Source: Planctomycetota bacterium (GTDB taxonomy: Bacteria > Planctomycetota > JAMOSO01). Taken from it: 64,000 nt of DNA. Where the stretch lies: the NCBI GenBank assembly GCA_027063065.1, contig JAMOSO010000050.1, forward strand, positions 1 through 64,000, in the 5' to 3' direction. Position numbers and translations under genes: made by a program. Within the stretch, counting starts at the first letter, position 1. Each line of letters starts with the position of its first letter. Positions 55,399 through 64,000 of this stretch are shown here, piece after piece. The notes under the pieces are model-generated. The model saw only the letters and a list, made by a program, of their open reading frames with translations. It had not been told where the DNA came from and did not search any database.

Positions 55399-55608
55399 AT
55401 GCTTGATTACGATATTGATGTATTAGTAAACAAAGTTGGCGGAGTATTCGCCCTAAGCGTTTTAGTAAAAAGACGTGTTCACATGCTTGTTAAAGGCGCC
55501 ACCCCTTTAGTAGAAGTAAAACGTGGCATGGAGCCTTACGAAATTGCCCTAGAAGAAATCTCGCAAGACAAGGTAGCCTACGACGGCGACCCTTACGCAA
55601 ATTTCTAA
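55399..55608 (+). CDS. rpoZ: DNA-directed RNA polymerase omega subunit
   Basis: Omega is the small subunit that helps RNA polymerase fold and, in some bacteria, binds ppGpp. The 69-residue product follows gmk as in most bacteria. It shows the omega pattern of a helix with [18 protein letters not shown] (compare NRFELVLVAAKRAR), and an [12 protein letters not shown] end. The sequence is divergent, so the call rests on both resemblance and position. The start is 3 nt after the gmk stop. Confidence 0.85.
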   Translation: MLDYDIDVLVNKVGGVFALSVLVKRRVHMLVKGATPLVEVKRGMEPYEIALEEISQDKVAYDGDPYANF

Positions 55609-55615
55609 ACAAAAG

Positions 55616-56062
55616 ATGCAAATTCAAATAACACAAACTTCATCTGCCAGCGATTTACCACTACCCGCATATATGAGTAAAGATGCTGCAGGCATGGATT
55701 TAGTCGCTGCAATTGAAGACAGTATTGTTTTAAAAAAAGGTGAAATAAAATTAATACCTACAGGATTGTGTATAGCAATTCCAAGTGGATATGAAGCACA
55801 AATACGTCCGCGCAGTGGACTAGCTTATAAACACGGAATTACTTTACCAAACAGTCCAGGCACTATTGATGCAGATTACCGAGGTGAAATCGGTGTGATA
55901 ATTGCCAATTATGGTTCAGAAGATTTTACCATAACACGTGGTATGCGCATTGCACAAATGGTTATTAATAAAGTAGAAATAATAAATTGGGAATTAGTTG
56001 AAGAACTATCCGAAACCGCACGAGCTCAAGGTGGGTTTGGCTCAACTGGAAAAAGTTCTTAA
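55616..56062 (+). CDS. dut: dUTP diphosphatase
   Basis: Dut hydrolyses dUTP to dUMP and keeps uracil out of DNA. The 148-residue trimeric-type protein has all five family motifs: [46 protein letters not shown] and the P-loop-like [10 protein letters not shown] end. It is 7 nt after rpoZ. A 10-bp hairpin follows. Confidence 0.96.
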   Translation: MQIQITQTSSASDLPLPAYMSKDAAGMDLVAAIEDSIVLKKGEIKLIPTGLCIAIPSGYEAQIRPRSGLAYKHGITLPNSPGTIDADYRGEIGVIIANYGSEDFTITRGMRIAQMVINKVEIINWELVEELSETARAQGGFGSTGKSS

Positions 56063-56084
56063 CCAAATTATTTCTAATAGACCT

Positions 56085-56109
56085 TGCCATCAATCCCGTA
56101 TTGATGGCA
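56085..56109 (+). terminator. Hairpin between dut and ftsK (no T-tract)
   Basis: TGCCATCAAT (56085-56094) and ATTGATGGCA (56100-56109) form a perfect 10-bp stem with loop CCCGT. The bases after it (TATTGTAAAT) are not a T-tract, so intrinsic termination would be weak. Confidence 0.5.
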
Positions 56110-56146
56110 TATTGTAAATATACATTGGCCGACCTACATATTGATT

Positions 56147-58729
56147 ATGACTAAACAAACAAAAAATACATCTAAACACCGCGAACCACTAGCTTTAATA
56201 ACTATTGGCATCACAGTATTTTTAACACTTAGTTTTGCATCTTATTCTCCTATGGGCAATGTAACTTCTCAATACCCAACTGATGCAAGCGCTTCAAATA
56301 TATGTGGACCTGTTGGCGATGCTATCGCTCATTATTGTTACTTATATTTCGGATATAGCATATATTTATTAATTGGTTCTTTACTAATTATGGCGCTGAG
56401 GATATTTCAACAAACGCCTTTAACTTACCCTCTAATTAGACTTAGTGCATTATATATGGGTGTTATTTTCTTTAGCGGTTTTTTGAGCACCTTTTCTAAT
56501 TCTCCTAGCTTTCTACCCTCGCTTGGTGGAGTATGGGGAGCATTATTAAGCGACTCATTTGTAAAAATGGTTGGTATTTGGGGGGCTAGATTGCTATGCC
56601 TAATAATCACTTTAGCTATAGTACCTTATACAGTAGAAGTCTCTTTGGCGGATATTTATAAATTTTTATTAAACAATCGTCCTAGCATGCCAAAATTACC
56701 GACCTTACCCAAACCAAGTTTAAAAACCTTATCTAATCAACAAAATCAAGAAAAAGCTATCCCTGCCCAAGAACCAACACCAAACTTTGATCTAGAAATA
56801 CCAGAACCTCAACCTATTGAAGAAATTGAAGAACCAACAACTAAACCTACTATAGCACCACAGCCAGAATCTGAGCCTACTGATACAGCACCTTTAAGTT
56901 TTACTATTAACGGCCCTGTTGCTCCTGAGCCTAAAGAAGAAGAAACACCAACGCCAGAAGAAGATATTATTCCTGAGCCACCACGACCAACTCCAAGCGT
57001 TAGATTACGCAACCACTTAGAAGAAAAACCTAAACCCACACCAAAACCAGCACTGACAAACACAATAGATGCTCCCTCTTCTGAAACACAAGATTTAGAA
57101 GAATATCAATTGCCACCTCTTAATTTACTCAATGAAGGGGTTTTTGTAGAGACAGCCACTGCCGATGAAATAACAGAAAAAGCACGCATATTAGAGCAGG
57201 TTATGTCTGATTTTAAAGTTGAAGCAAAAGTAGTACAGGTCAACAAAGGCCCAACTATTACACAATTTGAACTGCGTATCGCATCAGGCATAAAAGTACA
57301 AAAGATATCTACTTTATCCTCTAATTTAGCCATGGCATTAAAAGCAACTAAGGTGCGCGTCGTTGCTCCGATACCCGGCAAAGACACCATTGGTGTCGAA
57401 ATCCCAAATACCAAGAAAAAAGCTATTTATATGCGTCCTTTGATGGAGGCAAATGAAGAAAAAATAAAAGAACAATACTTGCCTATTATTTTAGGTGAAG
57501 ATGAAACTGGCCAAGCTTTAGTTTGTGATTTGGCTAAATTGCCACACTTATTAATTGCCGGTAGCACAGGCTCAGGTAAATCGGTATGTATAAATGCTAT
57601 TATTCAAAGTCTCATCATTAAACGCAGACCTGATGAAGTTAAGCTTATTTTGGTAGACCCCAAAACTGTAGAAATGGCCGATTACCAGTTTATCCCTCAC
57701 TTGATGACTCCTGTTGTAACTGATATGGCTAAAGCCAATGCCGTATTAGAGTGGGCGTGTAAAAAAATGGAAGAACGTTATAAATTTTTAGCCAGATGTA
57801 GGGTTAGGAATATAGCCTCATTTAACAATTTAGGCAAAGAAGCCATTGTTGAAGCCTTACAAAAAGATGGCAAGTATGACCCAGCAAAAGATACTACGTT
57901 TAAAATGCCATACATCGTAATGATTATTGATGAATTAGCTGATTTGATGATGTTAAGTGCCAATGAAGTAGAAGCCTCTATTACTAGACTAGCACAAAAA
58001 TCACGTGCTGTTGGTATACATGTTATATTAGCTACCCAGCGACCTTCAACCGATGTAGTCACCGGATTAATTAAAGCCAATATGCCAGCACGTTTAGCAT
58101 TTCAAGTTATATCATCTATTGACTCACGTACCATATTAGACAGTAAAGGTGCAGAACAGTTATTAGGACAAGGCGATATGCTTTATATGCCACCTAGCGA
58201 ATCCAGACTATATCGTGCCCAAGGCGTCTATGTTGACGATGATGAAATAAAACGAGTGGTCGACTTTTTAGAAAACCAAGCCAAACCAATATTCAATAAA
58301 GAATTAGATGAAAAATCAGCTCCTGAAGAATCTTCAGAGCCAACCACTGGCAACTCTGGTGTTAATAATGATGAATTATTTAATCAAGCCGTTGAAATTA
58401 TATTAACTCATCAACGAGGTTCTGTCTCACTATTACAACGTAAATTAGGCATTGGTTATACACGTGCAGCTAGATTAGTAGATATGATGGCAGAAGATGG
58501 CATTTTAGGCGAATACAAAGGCTCAAAAGCCCGTGATATTTTGATTACACTAGAAGAATGGGAAATTTTAAATAACCCTTCTACACCTGTTGAAAACACC
58601 AACACAGAAGAAACACCCGCTGAAGAGCCTGTCTTTAGTAGCGATGCCGACAAAATGAGAGTTATTGCCAATGAATCACCAACAAAGACAGACGATGACG
58701 ACAGTTTTTTATCCGTTGATGACGATTAA
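56147..58729 (+). CDS. ftsK: DNA translocase FtsK
   Basis: FtsK pumps DNA at the division septum and helps resolve chromosome dimers. The 860-residue protein has four N-terminal membrane helices (about 15-33, 63-88, 100-120, 148-166) and a Pro/Glu-rich linker (about 180-320). The motor follows, with Walker A AGSTGSGKSV near 470, Walker B VMIIDELADLMM near 590 and LATQRPSTDVVTGLIKANMPARLAFQV. The gamma winged helix (about 740-800) has QRGSVSLLQRKLGIGYTRAARLVDMM, for KOPS recognition. The last 55 residues are acidic. An in-frame TTG two codons upstream is less likely. Confidence 0.97.
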   Translation: MTKQTKNTSKHREPLALITIGITVFLTLSFASYSPMGNVTSQYPTDASASNICGPVGDAIAHYCYLYFGYSIYLLIGSLLIMALRIFQQTPLTYPLIRLSALYMGVIFFSGFLSTFSNSPSFLPSLGGVWGALLSDSFVKMVGIWGARLLCLIITLAIVPYTVEVSLADIYKFLLNNRPSMPKLPTLPKPSLKTLSNQQNQEKAIPAQEPTPNFDLEIPEPQPIEEIEEPTTKPTIAPQPESEPTDTAPLSFTINGPVAPEPKEEETPTPEEDIIPEPPRPTPSVRLRNHLEEKPKPTPKPALTNTIDAPSSETQDLEEYQLPPLNLLNEGVFVETATADEITEKARILEQVMSDFKVEAKVVQVNKGPTITQFELRIASGIKVQKISTLSSNLAMALKATKVRVVAPIPGKDTIGVEIPNTKKKAIYMRPLMEANEEKIKEQYLPIILGEDETGQALVCDLAKLPHLLIAGSTGSGKSVCINAIIQSLIIKRRPDEVKLILVDPKTVEMADYQFIPHLMTPVVTDMAKANAVLEWACKKMEERYKFLARCRVRNIASFNNLGKEAIVEALQKDGKYDPAKDTTFKMPYIVMIIDELADLMMLSANEVEASITRLAQKSRAVGIHVILATQRPSTDVVTGLIKANMPARLAFQVISSIDSRTILDSKGAEQLLGQGDMLYMPPSESRLYRAQGVYVDDDEIKRVVDFLENQAKPIFNKELDEKSAPEESSEPTTGNSGVNNDELFNQAVEIILTHQRGSVSLLQRKLGIGYTRAARLVDMMAEDGILGEYKGSKARDILITLEEWEILNNPSTPVENTNTEETPAEEPVFSSDADKMRVIANESPTKTDDDDSFLSVDDD

Positions 58730-58740
58730 TAAATGCTTCA

Positions 58741-59481
58741 ATGATAACATCTGTAACAAACAACAATATTAAAAGCTGGGTTAAATTGGTCAATAATAGC
58801 CAATATAGACGCAAAACTAAAAGTTGCATCATTGAAGGCGAAACTATGGTGCGCGAGGCGATTAAACTAAATTTAGTCACAACTATACTTATAAAAGAAA
58901 ATTCAAAATTACTTAATAATTTTAATATTAATACTGAAATTTTGAGTGAACATTGTTTTAAAAAAATAAGCAAGCTTAACTCTGTAGAAATAATGGCTAT
59001 TGTAAATTTACCAAGAAACGAAATTAAATGGCAAACATATTCAAAAATTTTAGTATGCGATCGACTTCAAAACCCTGATAATTTAGGTAGTTTAATTAGA
59101 TCAGCTCACGCAGCAAATTTTGATTGTATTATCACTACGCCAGGTAGTGCAGATATATTTAATCCAAAAACCTTAAGGGCATCAACAGGTTCTGTCTTGC
59201 GATTTACTTGTTTGCAAATGCCTGAAAAAACATTATTTACCCATCTTAAAGATAATTTTTTTACCACATTTGGTTTAGCTGCCAATGGCAATTACGATTT
59301 ATTTAAACAGAAACCTACTGGCAAAGTGGCATTAATTGTTGGTAATGAAGGTCAAGGACTAAGCCAGACCATTTTATCAGCCATTGATTATAAAACATCA
59401 TTGCCAATTAATAATCAAGTAGAAAGTCTAAATGCTGCAATCGCAGCATCTATAGCAATGTATAAAATTTCATGGGGCTAA
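58741..59481 (+). CDS. SpoU-family RNA 2'-O-methyltransferase
   Basis: The 246-residue protein matches the TrmH/RlmB (SPOUT) family, which methylates ribose 2'-OH in rRNA or tRNA. An N-terminal substrate-binding part (about 1-90) has CIIEGETMVREAIK. The knot domain carries the three motifs: LQNPDNLGSLIRSA, LIVGNEGQGLS, and LPINNQVESLNAAIAASIAMY. The target cannot be told. It starts 11 nt after ftsK, so the two may be on one mRNA. Confidence 0.92.
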   Translation: MITSVTNNNIKSWVKLVNNSQYRRKTKSCIIEGETMVREAIKLNLVTTILIKENSKLLNNFNINTEILSEHCFKKISKLNSVEIMAIVNLPRNEIKWQTYSKILVCDRLQNPDNLGSLIRSAHAANFDCIITTPGSADIFNPKTLRASTGSVLRFTCLQMPEKTLFTHLKDNFFTTFGLAANGNYDLFKQKPTGKVALIVGNEGQGLSQTILSAIDYKTSLPINNQVESLNAAIAASIAMYKISWG

Positions 59482-59532
59482 TGACAAATCATTAAACTTG
59501 CACCCACAACCTCTATCAGTAATATAGGAACT

Positions 59533-60381
59533 ATGAACAATTACCAAAACCCATTTTGTAACGGCGGATTTGCACAACCAAGTATAACTCCAGCCATAAA
59601 AAAAATTATGATTTTTACAGTTGTTGTATATTTTATACAGCGATTATCAGGTCCAAGCTTTACAGCTTTTTTTGGTTTAGTACCCGATCTATTACTCAAA
59701 GGTTATATCTGGCAGTTACTAACTTATAATTTTTTACATGACCCATACGGCATAGGTCATATTATTTTCAATATGATGACCTTATACTTTTGCGGAAGTG
59801 GTGTCGAACGCGTATTAGGCTTTAAAAAATTTATTTGGTTTTATATTTTATGTGGAGTAGGAGGCGGTATTGTAACCAGTTTGATTTCCATCGCGTTAGG
59901 CACTGGTGGCATCGTTACTATTGGTGCGTCAGCAGCTGTTTTAGGAGTATTAATTGCTTTTGCTCAATTAAACCCTCAAGCAACATTTCTTATATTTTTT
60001 ATTATACCCGTAAAAGCAAAACATATGACTACATTATTAGTTGTATTAAATCTACTTATGGGATTACCAGACCCAAGCGGTAGTGGTGGCGGTATTGCTG
60101 TATGGGCGCATTTAGGCGGTATGGCTGTTGGTTATCTGTTAATTATGTGGGATAAAAAGACAGGCTTTGCACACGACAATTATCCATTTATAGAAAAATT
60201 TACCAGTTTAAAACGCCAACTAACAGAAAAAAAATTACGTTCTGAATTTAAAAATGCCTCTCTTGAAAAAGACAAAGTTGATGTCTTATTAGATAAAATT
60301 GCTAAATACGGTATGCCTAGCTTAAGCGATGAAGAAAGAACATTTTTAACTAACTTTTCAAGACGACAGTCAAAGAAGTAA
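59533..60381 (+). CDS. Rhomboid-family intramembrane serine protease
   Basis: The 282-residue protein has about six membrane helices and a rhomboid core. The catalytic pair is Ser133 (TIGASAAVLG, where GxSG is more usual, so it reads GxSA) and His193 (WAHLGG). HIIFN (76-80) supplies the oxyanion-side His and Asn. Residues about 208-282 form a charged helical cytoplasmic tail. Rhomboids cut within membrane helices of their substrates; none can be named here. The last 32 nt overlap the convergent O-antigen-ligase-like gene. Confidence 0.9.
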   Translation: MNNYQNPFCNGGFAQPSITPAIKKIMIFTVVVYFIQRLSGPSFTAFFGLVPDLLLKGYIWQLLTYNFLHDPYGIGHIIFNMMTLYFCGSGVERVLGFKKFIWFYILCGVGGGIVTSLISIALGTGGIVTIGASAAVLGVLIAFAQLNPQATFLIFFIIPVKAKHMTTLLVVLNLLMGLPDPSGSGGGIAVWAHLGGMAVGYLLIMWDKKTGFAHDNYPFIEKFTSLKRQLTEKKLRSEFKNASLEKDKVDVLLDKIAKYGMPSLSDEERTFLTNFSRRQSKK

Positions 60382-62440
60382 TCAGCTCATCTAAAGTTTT
60401 TAATAACTTCTTATTTAATAATGTACGCTCATCACTTATTAAATTATTGACACGTCTTGCCTCTGTAGCGTTTTTTAACGCTAACATATATTGCTTATTT
60501 GCTTTGTAATGTTGTGCAAGGCGCAATCTATATAAAGGTTTATAAGGATATAATTCAACCGCTTTAACCAATAATCTTATTATTTCTTCCCTAGCAGAAT
60601 TTCCATGTAACGCCCAAAGCACATTAGCTAGTTGCACCCAATTACCAGCTTTAACGCTGTTAGCTTGTAAAGCTTTGCGCGCAAACATTTCTGCCAATTT
60701 TGACGTTTTAACGCCATCATAAGACTCTTGATGGTAATTATACTTTAATTGCAAAGCGGCTTTACTAGCATTTAAATATACCTTATCAGTATGAACGCCT
60801 TGTTCTATTGCAAAAATACATCTTTGTAAATTATCCTCTGGCGAGTTAGCAGTAAAATTCATAGTTTTTGATAAAAGAATAGACTGATTAAAACTTGGAT
60901 ATACAATAAAAAAGTAAGTGCTTGTACCCAGTATAAATACCAATATTTGCACAACTGCACGCCTGTTATTATGCAAATTAATAACTGAATAACTATCATG
61001 GGCAAAAATTGTAATTATTAATAATAGAGTTAACCAATATAAAGCTGGTACATATAAATCAAAATCAATAAAAGAATGAATAGATAAAATTAATAATAAT
61101 ATTTGAAATAACTTTATTTTTAATTGATTGTTCAACAGGTTTAAACCTTCATAAAAAAACCAAAATCCACAAGCTAATGCAAAGGCAACAACTAAAATTC
61201 CTACGGCATAATGCTCTAAGGTAAAACTAAACAAATTAGAGCCATCAGCTCGACTAAATAAAACTGCTAAAGCTACAGCAATCAATAAACTTATATAATA
61301 CAAACTTTTTGGATACTTACTAACAATGGCTGTTTGTGTATCAATGATTGTTTTATCATTTATAATCGGCTTTAGTGCACATAATGAAATATACAAAAAA
61401 GACCCGCCACCAATGAGACCTAATTCACAAAAAAGTTGTAAAAAATTATTATGTGCTTTTTGCACCTCCCACCCATCAATAGTTTTATAAGTGGCATAAT
61501 AATCACCAAACGTGCCTAATCCTGTACCTAAGAAAAAATGATGCATCCACATTTGCAAACCAGCCAACCAATACTGCCAGCGTACACTCATACTTAATAT
61601 TGAAGAATTTAATTGGGTGGTAAAATAAACAACAGAAAATAACACCGTCACTAGCAAAATGCCGTAACGTATTTTCTTATTTTTAACACTATTAAAAACA
61701 CTAATAAATAAGGCTAAAGCAATAGCTCCATAACTACCTTTTGATTTAGTTAAGTACAAGATATAAATTAAAAAGCTGGCTATCAATCCTCCTGAGATAC
61801 ACAAGTGATATTTTGATTTTTTAAATGCAGTATATGCAATAACTACACAGGCAATAAATGCCACTGATATATATATACCTAAAGCATTTGAAGTAATAAA
61901 AGATGCAAAAATATCATCAGAATTAATCCTAGCTAAAAACATTGATTTTAACTGCCCAAAAGATTCTAAATATTGGGGATTATTTGCAATCATACGTCTA
62001 GTTAATATCAATGAAACTTTATATTGATACACGCCGTAAATGCCTATTGGCAAAGCACATCCCAATGAGAGTGCAAATATTGTTAAAATAAAATCTTTAG
62101 AGCTTATCAATAAAAACGATAAAACAACCAAAATAGGAATTGTAAAATCAATTAACTGTTGCCATGTCTGCGCCGAATTTTTAGTATAAATAAGACTGAG
62201 CCAACAACTGCACAAAAACAAACATAATGGTACTATCCCCTTTCTATTATATACCAAACCGCCTAGATGTAATGTGCTAGTAACCAAAATAATGGATGAA
62301 ATAACCCACAAAGCATTAATAGCCGAATTAGCCAATTGATATGGCACTGAACCACTAATAAAAAACCGATTTACCACTGCAACAACCAACAAACAAAAAG
62401 CTAAATGAGGTGCATATTGATATAATCGGTTACTTTGCAT
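60350..62440 (-). CDS. O-antigen ligase-like protein with TPR tail
   Basis: The 696-residue protein has about 12 membrane helices and a Wzy_C-like loop with WEVQKAHNNFLQLFCELGLIG, the AHNxFLqxxxExG signature of the O-antigen ligase/polymerase family. Residues about 570-690 are helical repeats like TPRs. The family joins glycans to lipid A core, to proteins (PglL-type) or to each other; the target is unknown. TPR-bearing members are often protein O-oligosaccharyltransferases, which is a thought worth noting given the other glycosylation genes here. It is 30 nt downstream of cysS. Confidence 0.8.
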   Translation of the reverse strand: MQSNRLYQYAPHLAFCLLVVAVVNRFFISGSVPYQLANSAINALWVISSIILVTSTLHLGGLVYNRKGIVPLCLFLCSCWLSLIYTKNSAQTWQQLIDFTIPILVVLSFLLISSKDFILTIFALSLGCALPIGIYGVYQYKVSLILTRRMIANNPQYLESFGQLKSMFLARINSDDIFASFITSNALGIYISVAFIACVVIAYTAFKKSKYHLCISGGLIASFLIYILYLTKSKGSYGAIALALFISVFNSVKNKKIRYGILLVTVLFSVVYFTTQLNSSILSMSVRWQYWLAGLQMWMHHFFLGTGLGTFGDYYATYKTIDGWEVQKAHNNFLQLFCELGLIGGGSFLYISLCALKPIINDKTIIDTQTAIVSKYPKSLYYISLLIAVALAVLFSRADGSNLFSFTLEHYAVGILVVAFALACGFWFFYEGLNLLNNQLKIKLFQILLLILSIHSFIDFDLYVPALYWLTLLLIITIFAHDSYSVINLHNNRRAVVQILVFILGTSTYFFIVYPSFNQSILLSKTMNFTANSPEDNLQRCIFAIEQGVHTDKVYLNASKAALQLKYNYHQESYDGVKTSKLAEMFARKALQANSVKAGNWVQLANVLWALHGNSAREEIIRLLVKAVELYPYKPLYRLRLAQHYKANKQYMLALKNATEARRVNNLISDERTLLNKKLLKTLDELITSLTVVLKS

Positions 62441-62470
62441 TTAAGCCTATTAAAAAAGAATCAGCTTGTC

Positions 62471-63859
62471 TTAAGCCTTAGACCAAGTTACACCATCTGC
62501 AGTATCAACAAGTATAATCCCCATAGACGATAATTGATCACGAATTTTATCAGCTTCTTGCCAATTTTTATTTTCACGGGCTTCTTTACGTTTCAAAATT
62601 AAATCTTCAACCTGTTGATCTAAAGTTAACACTTCTGCCTCTTGCAATAAATTTAAAGCTAAAATTTTATCACAAAATTTAACAACAGTATGCTTTTCAC
62701 CATCTGTAATTTCTGGGTTTTTTAAAACATCCCATAAGGAAGCCAATGCCCGTGGCATATTTAAGTCATTATTACAAAAATTTAAAAACTTATTTATAGC
62801 TTCTTGGGTACGCACTGTCTCCTCTGCCTCTATTGACAACAATGCTTGTGTACGAGCCTTTAATTTTTTATAACCCTGAGCAGCACCATCAAGTGCCTCA
62901 AAAGTAAAAGTTAATTGAGTACGATAATGGGCATTTAATAAAAAATATCTATATGCCAATGGATTATAACCTTTGTCAATTAAAGTTTGAACAGTAATAA
63001 ACCCACCACCAGATTTAGACATTTTACCTTTATCTAAAACTAAAAATTCACTATGAAGCCAATAATTAACCCATTTCTTGCCTGTTACAACCTCACTTTG
63101 AGCTATTTCATTAGTATGATGAATTGATACATGATCAATACCTCCACAGTGAATATCAAACTGCTCACCCAAATATTTCATACTCATGGCAGAACACTCA
63201 ATATGCCACCCTGGAAAACCAACCCCCCAAGGACTATCCCATTCCATTAGACGCTGTTCGTTCTTAGGGCTAAATTTCCAAAGTGCAAAATCTGTAAAGT
63301 TACGTTTGCCCGCAATCATCTCAACCCTAGCGCCTGCTTGCATACCTTCAATATCTAAATTTGCGATACGCCCATAATCTTTAATTTTAGATGTATCACA
63401 ATAAATGCCATCTTCTAATTGATATGTAACGCCTTTTACTTCCATAGCTTTAACCATATCAATTTGTTCTTGAATATGCTCTGTAGCCTTACACCAAATA
63501 CCAGGTTGTGCTATATTTAAATGTTGTAAATCCAACATAAAAGCATCGGTATAGCCCTGAGCTATCTCCCAAACGGTTTTACCTTCACGACGAGCACCTG
63601 CTTCCATTTTATCCTCGCCATCATCACCGTCGCTAACCAAATGCCCAACATCAGTAATATTCATCACATGCTTTACAGCAAAGCCATTGGCCTCTAAAAC
63701 TTTTTTTAAAATATCTTCAAAGACAAATGTGCGTAAATTGCCGATATGAGCAAAATTATAAACAGTGGGGCCACAGGTATAAATACCTACTTCATTTGGG
63801 TTTATAGGGATAAATTCTTGTACAGAACGTCCATCAGTATTATATAGTTTTATAGTCAT
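62471..63859 (-). CDS. cysS: Cysteinyl-tRNA synthetase
   Basis: CysRS charges tRNA-Cys. The 462-residue protein has the zinc Cys and HIGH motif in YTCGPTVYNFAHIGNLRTF, further zinc ligands in GWHIECSAMS and the CGG.DH.HHTNE segment, and the KMSKS loop KGKMSKSGGG. A C-terminal helical domain completes it. The length is normal. On the - strand a TATAAT stands only about 6 nt before the ATG, so the mRNA leader may be very short. Confidence 0.97.
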   Translation of the reverse strand: MTIKLYNTDGRSVQEFIPINPNEVGIYTCGPTVYNFAHIGNLRTFVFEDILKKVLEANGFAVKHVMNITDVGHLVSDGDDGEDKMEAGARREGKTVWEIAQGYTDAFMLDLQHLNIAQPGIWCKATEHIQEQIDMVKAMEVKGVTYQLEDGIYCDTSKIKDYGRIANLDIEGMQAGARVEMIAGKRNFTDFALWKFSPKNEQRLMEWDSPWGVGFPGWHIECSAMSMKYLGEQFDIHCGGIDHVSIHHTNEIAQSEVVTGKKWVNYWLHSEFLVLDKGKMSKSGGGFITVQTLIDKGYNPLAYRYFLLNAHYRTQLTFTFEALDGAAQGYKKLKARTQALLSIEAEETVRTQEAINKFLNFCNNDLNMPRALASLWDVLKNPEITDGEKHTVVKFCDKILALNLLQEAEVLTLDQQVEDLILKRKEARENKNWQEADKIRDQLSSMGIILVDTADGVTWSKA

Positions 63860-63922
63860 AGCTTAATTATAACAAAACAATAATAAAGCTAAACTTGTTT
63901 TTAGATACAAAAAATTAGATTA

Positions 63923-64000
63923 TTAACCCGAAACTGTAATACCTGTTTTGGTTTCCGTATCCAGAGACTCTGTACTGGCTTTTTTCATAGCTTCTTGCCA
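63923..64000 (-). CDS. C-terminal end of an unidentified gene (partial)
   Basis: Read on the - strand from the window edge, 25 codons stay open to TAA: WQEAMKKASTESLDTETK and then GITVSG. Upstream is outside the window. The tail is polar with Thr/Ser/Lys. I recognise no family. Its orientation matches cysS, 63 nt further on. Confidence 0.55.
   Translation of the reverse strand, partial: WQEAMKKASTESLDTETKTGITVSG

Noticed and set aside
56425-58080. Open frames on the - strand inside ftsK
   Set aside because: They are the reverse of a Pro/Glu-rich linker and the motor domain, and have no ribosome sites.

Overview
The window is an AT-rich stretch (about one third G+C by eye) of a bacterial chromosome. 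It is densely packed with mostly housekeeping genes on both strands. I see no tRNA, rRNA, CRISPR array, insertion sequence, prophage or plasmid gene. The host is a flagellated diderm: it has flagellins, CheX, a heptosyltransferase-type enzyme, an O-antigen-ligase-type protein and a GDP-mannose pathway enzyme. It makes lysine/meso-DAP through LL-diaminopimelate aminotransferase, has a ThiD2-ThiE fusion, and has a complex I with fused NuoB-NuoC and no NuoEFG at this locus. This mix fits the PVC group (a Lentisphaerota-like bacterium) or another deep diderm lineage. That placement is inference; the sequence here does not settle it.

Layout. 1-4,000: the tail of one flagellin, a SPINDLY/OGT-type glycosyltransferase on the opposite strand, and a complete second flagellin behind a sigma-28-like promoter and a structured leader. 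4,100-9,430: a small Myb-like DNA-binding protein, a BaiN-type flavoprotein, a cytosolic 5'-nucleotidase, an MFS carrier, an RluA pseudouridine synthase and CheX. 9,470-14,304: guaB, thiD2-thiE, a membrane protein, a coiled-coil membrane-anchored protein and a degenerate uracil-DNA-glycosylase-like protein, all on +. 14,350-17,324: sucCD and an FHA-GGDEF diguanylate cyclase. 17,373-27,526: the ten-gene nuoA-BC-D-H-I-J-K-L-M-N operon on -, with rpiB upstream. 28,135-31,764: a PP2C/SpoIIE phosphatase with a lysine-rich tail, pgpA and a GT9 enzyme. 31,886-41,827: metG, then a tightly overlapped - strand operon (MnmE-like GTPase, pyrR, pyrB, an apparently inactive dihydroorotase, a degenerate HD-GYP protein, DUF2062) and a PMT-like membrane glycosyltransferase. 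41,950-47,249: mdh, a metallophosphoesterase, dapL and ahcY. 47,312-49,469: manC and a degenerate M15 peptidase-like protein. 49,617-53,191: ribBA, ribH, a metallophosphoesterase and rodA. 53,230-54,444: a c-heme-type sensor diguanylate cyclase. 54,820-60,381: gmk, rpoZ, dut, ftsK, a SpoU methyltransferase and a rhomboid protease. 60,350-64,000: an O-antigen-ligase-like protein, cysS and the last 25 codons of an unidentified gene.

How the genes work together. Several nodes point to cyclic-di-GMP and motility signalling: two GGDEF enzymes with intact I-sites, an HD-GYP protein that has lost metal ligands, CheX, an RsbU-like phosphatase, and flagellins flanking a probable flagellin-modifying glycosyltransferase. 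Envelope functions recur (rodA, ftsK, pgpA, GT9, PMT-like, O-antigen ligase, manC, M15-like). The items most worth a second look are the pseudo-dihydroorotase/degenerate HD-GYP operon, the NuoEFG-less complex I, the flagellin/OGT cluster with a 99-bp perfect repeat, the degenerate UDG-like protein, and the structured leaders before flagellin, ahcY and gmk. I did not find an unmistakable new multi-gene system.
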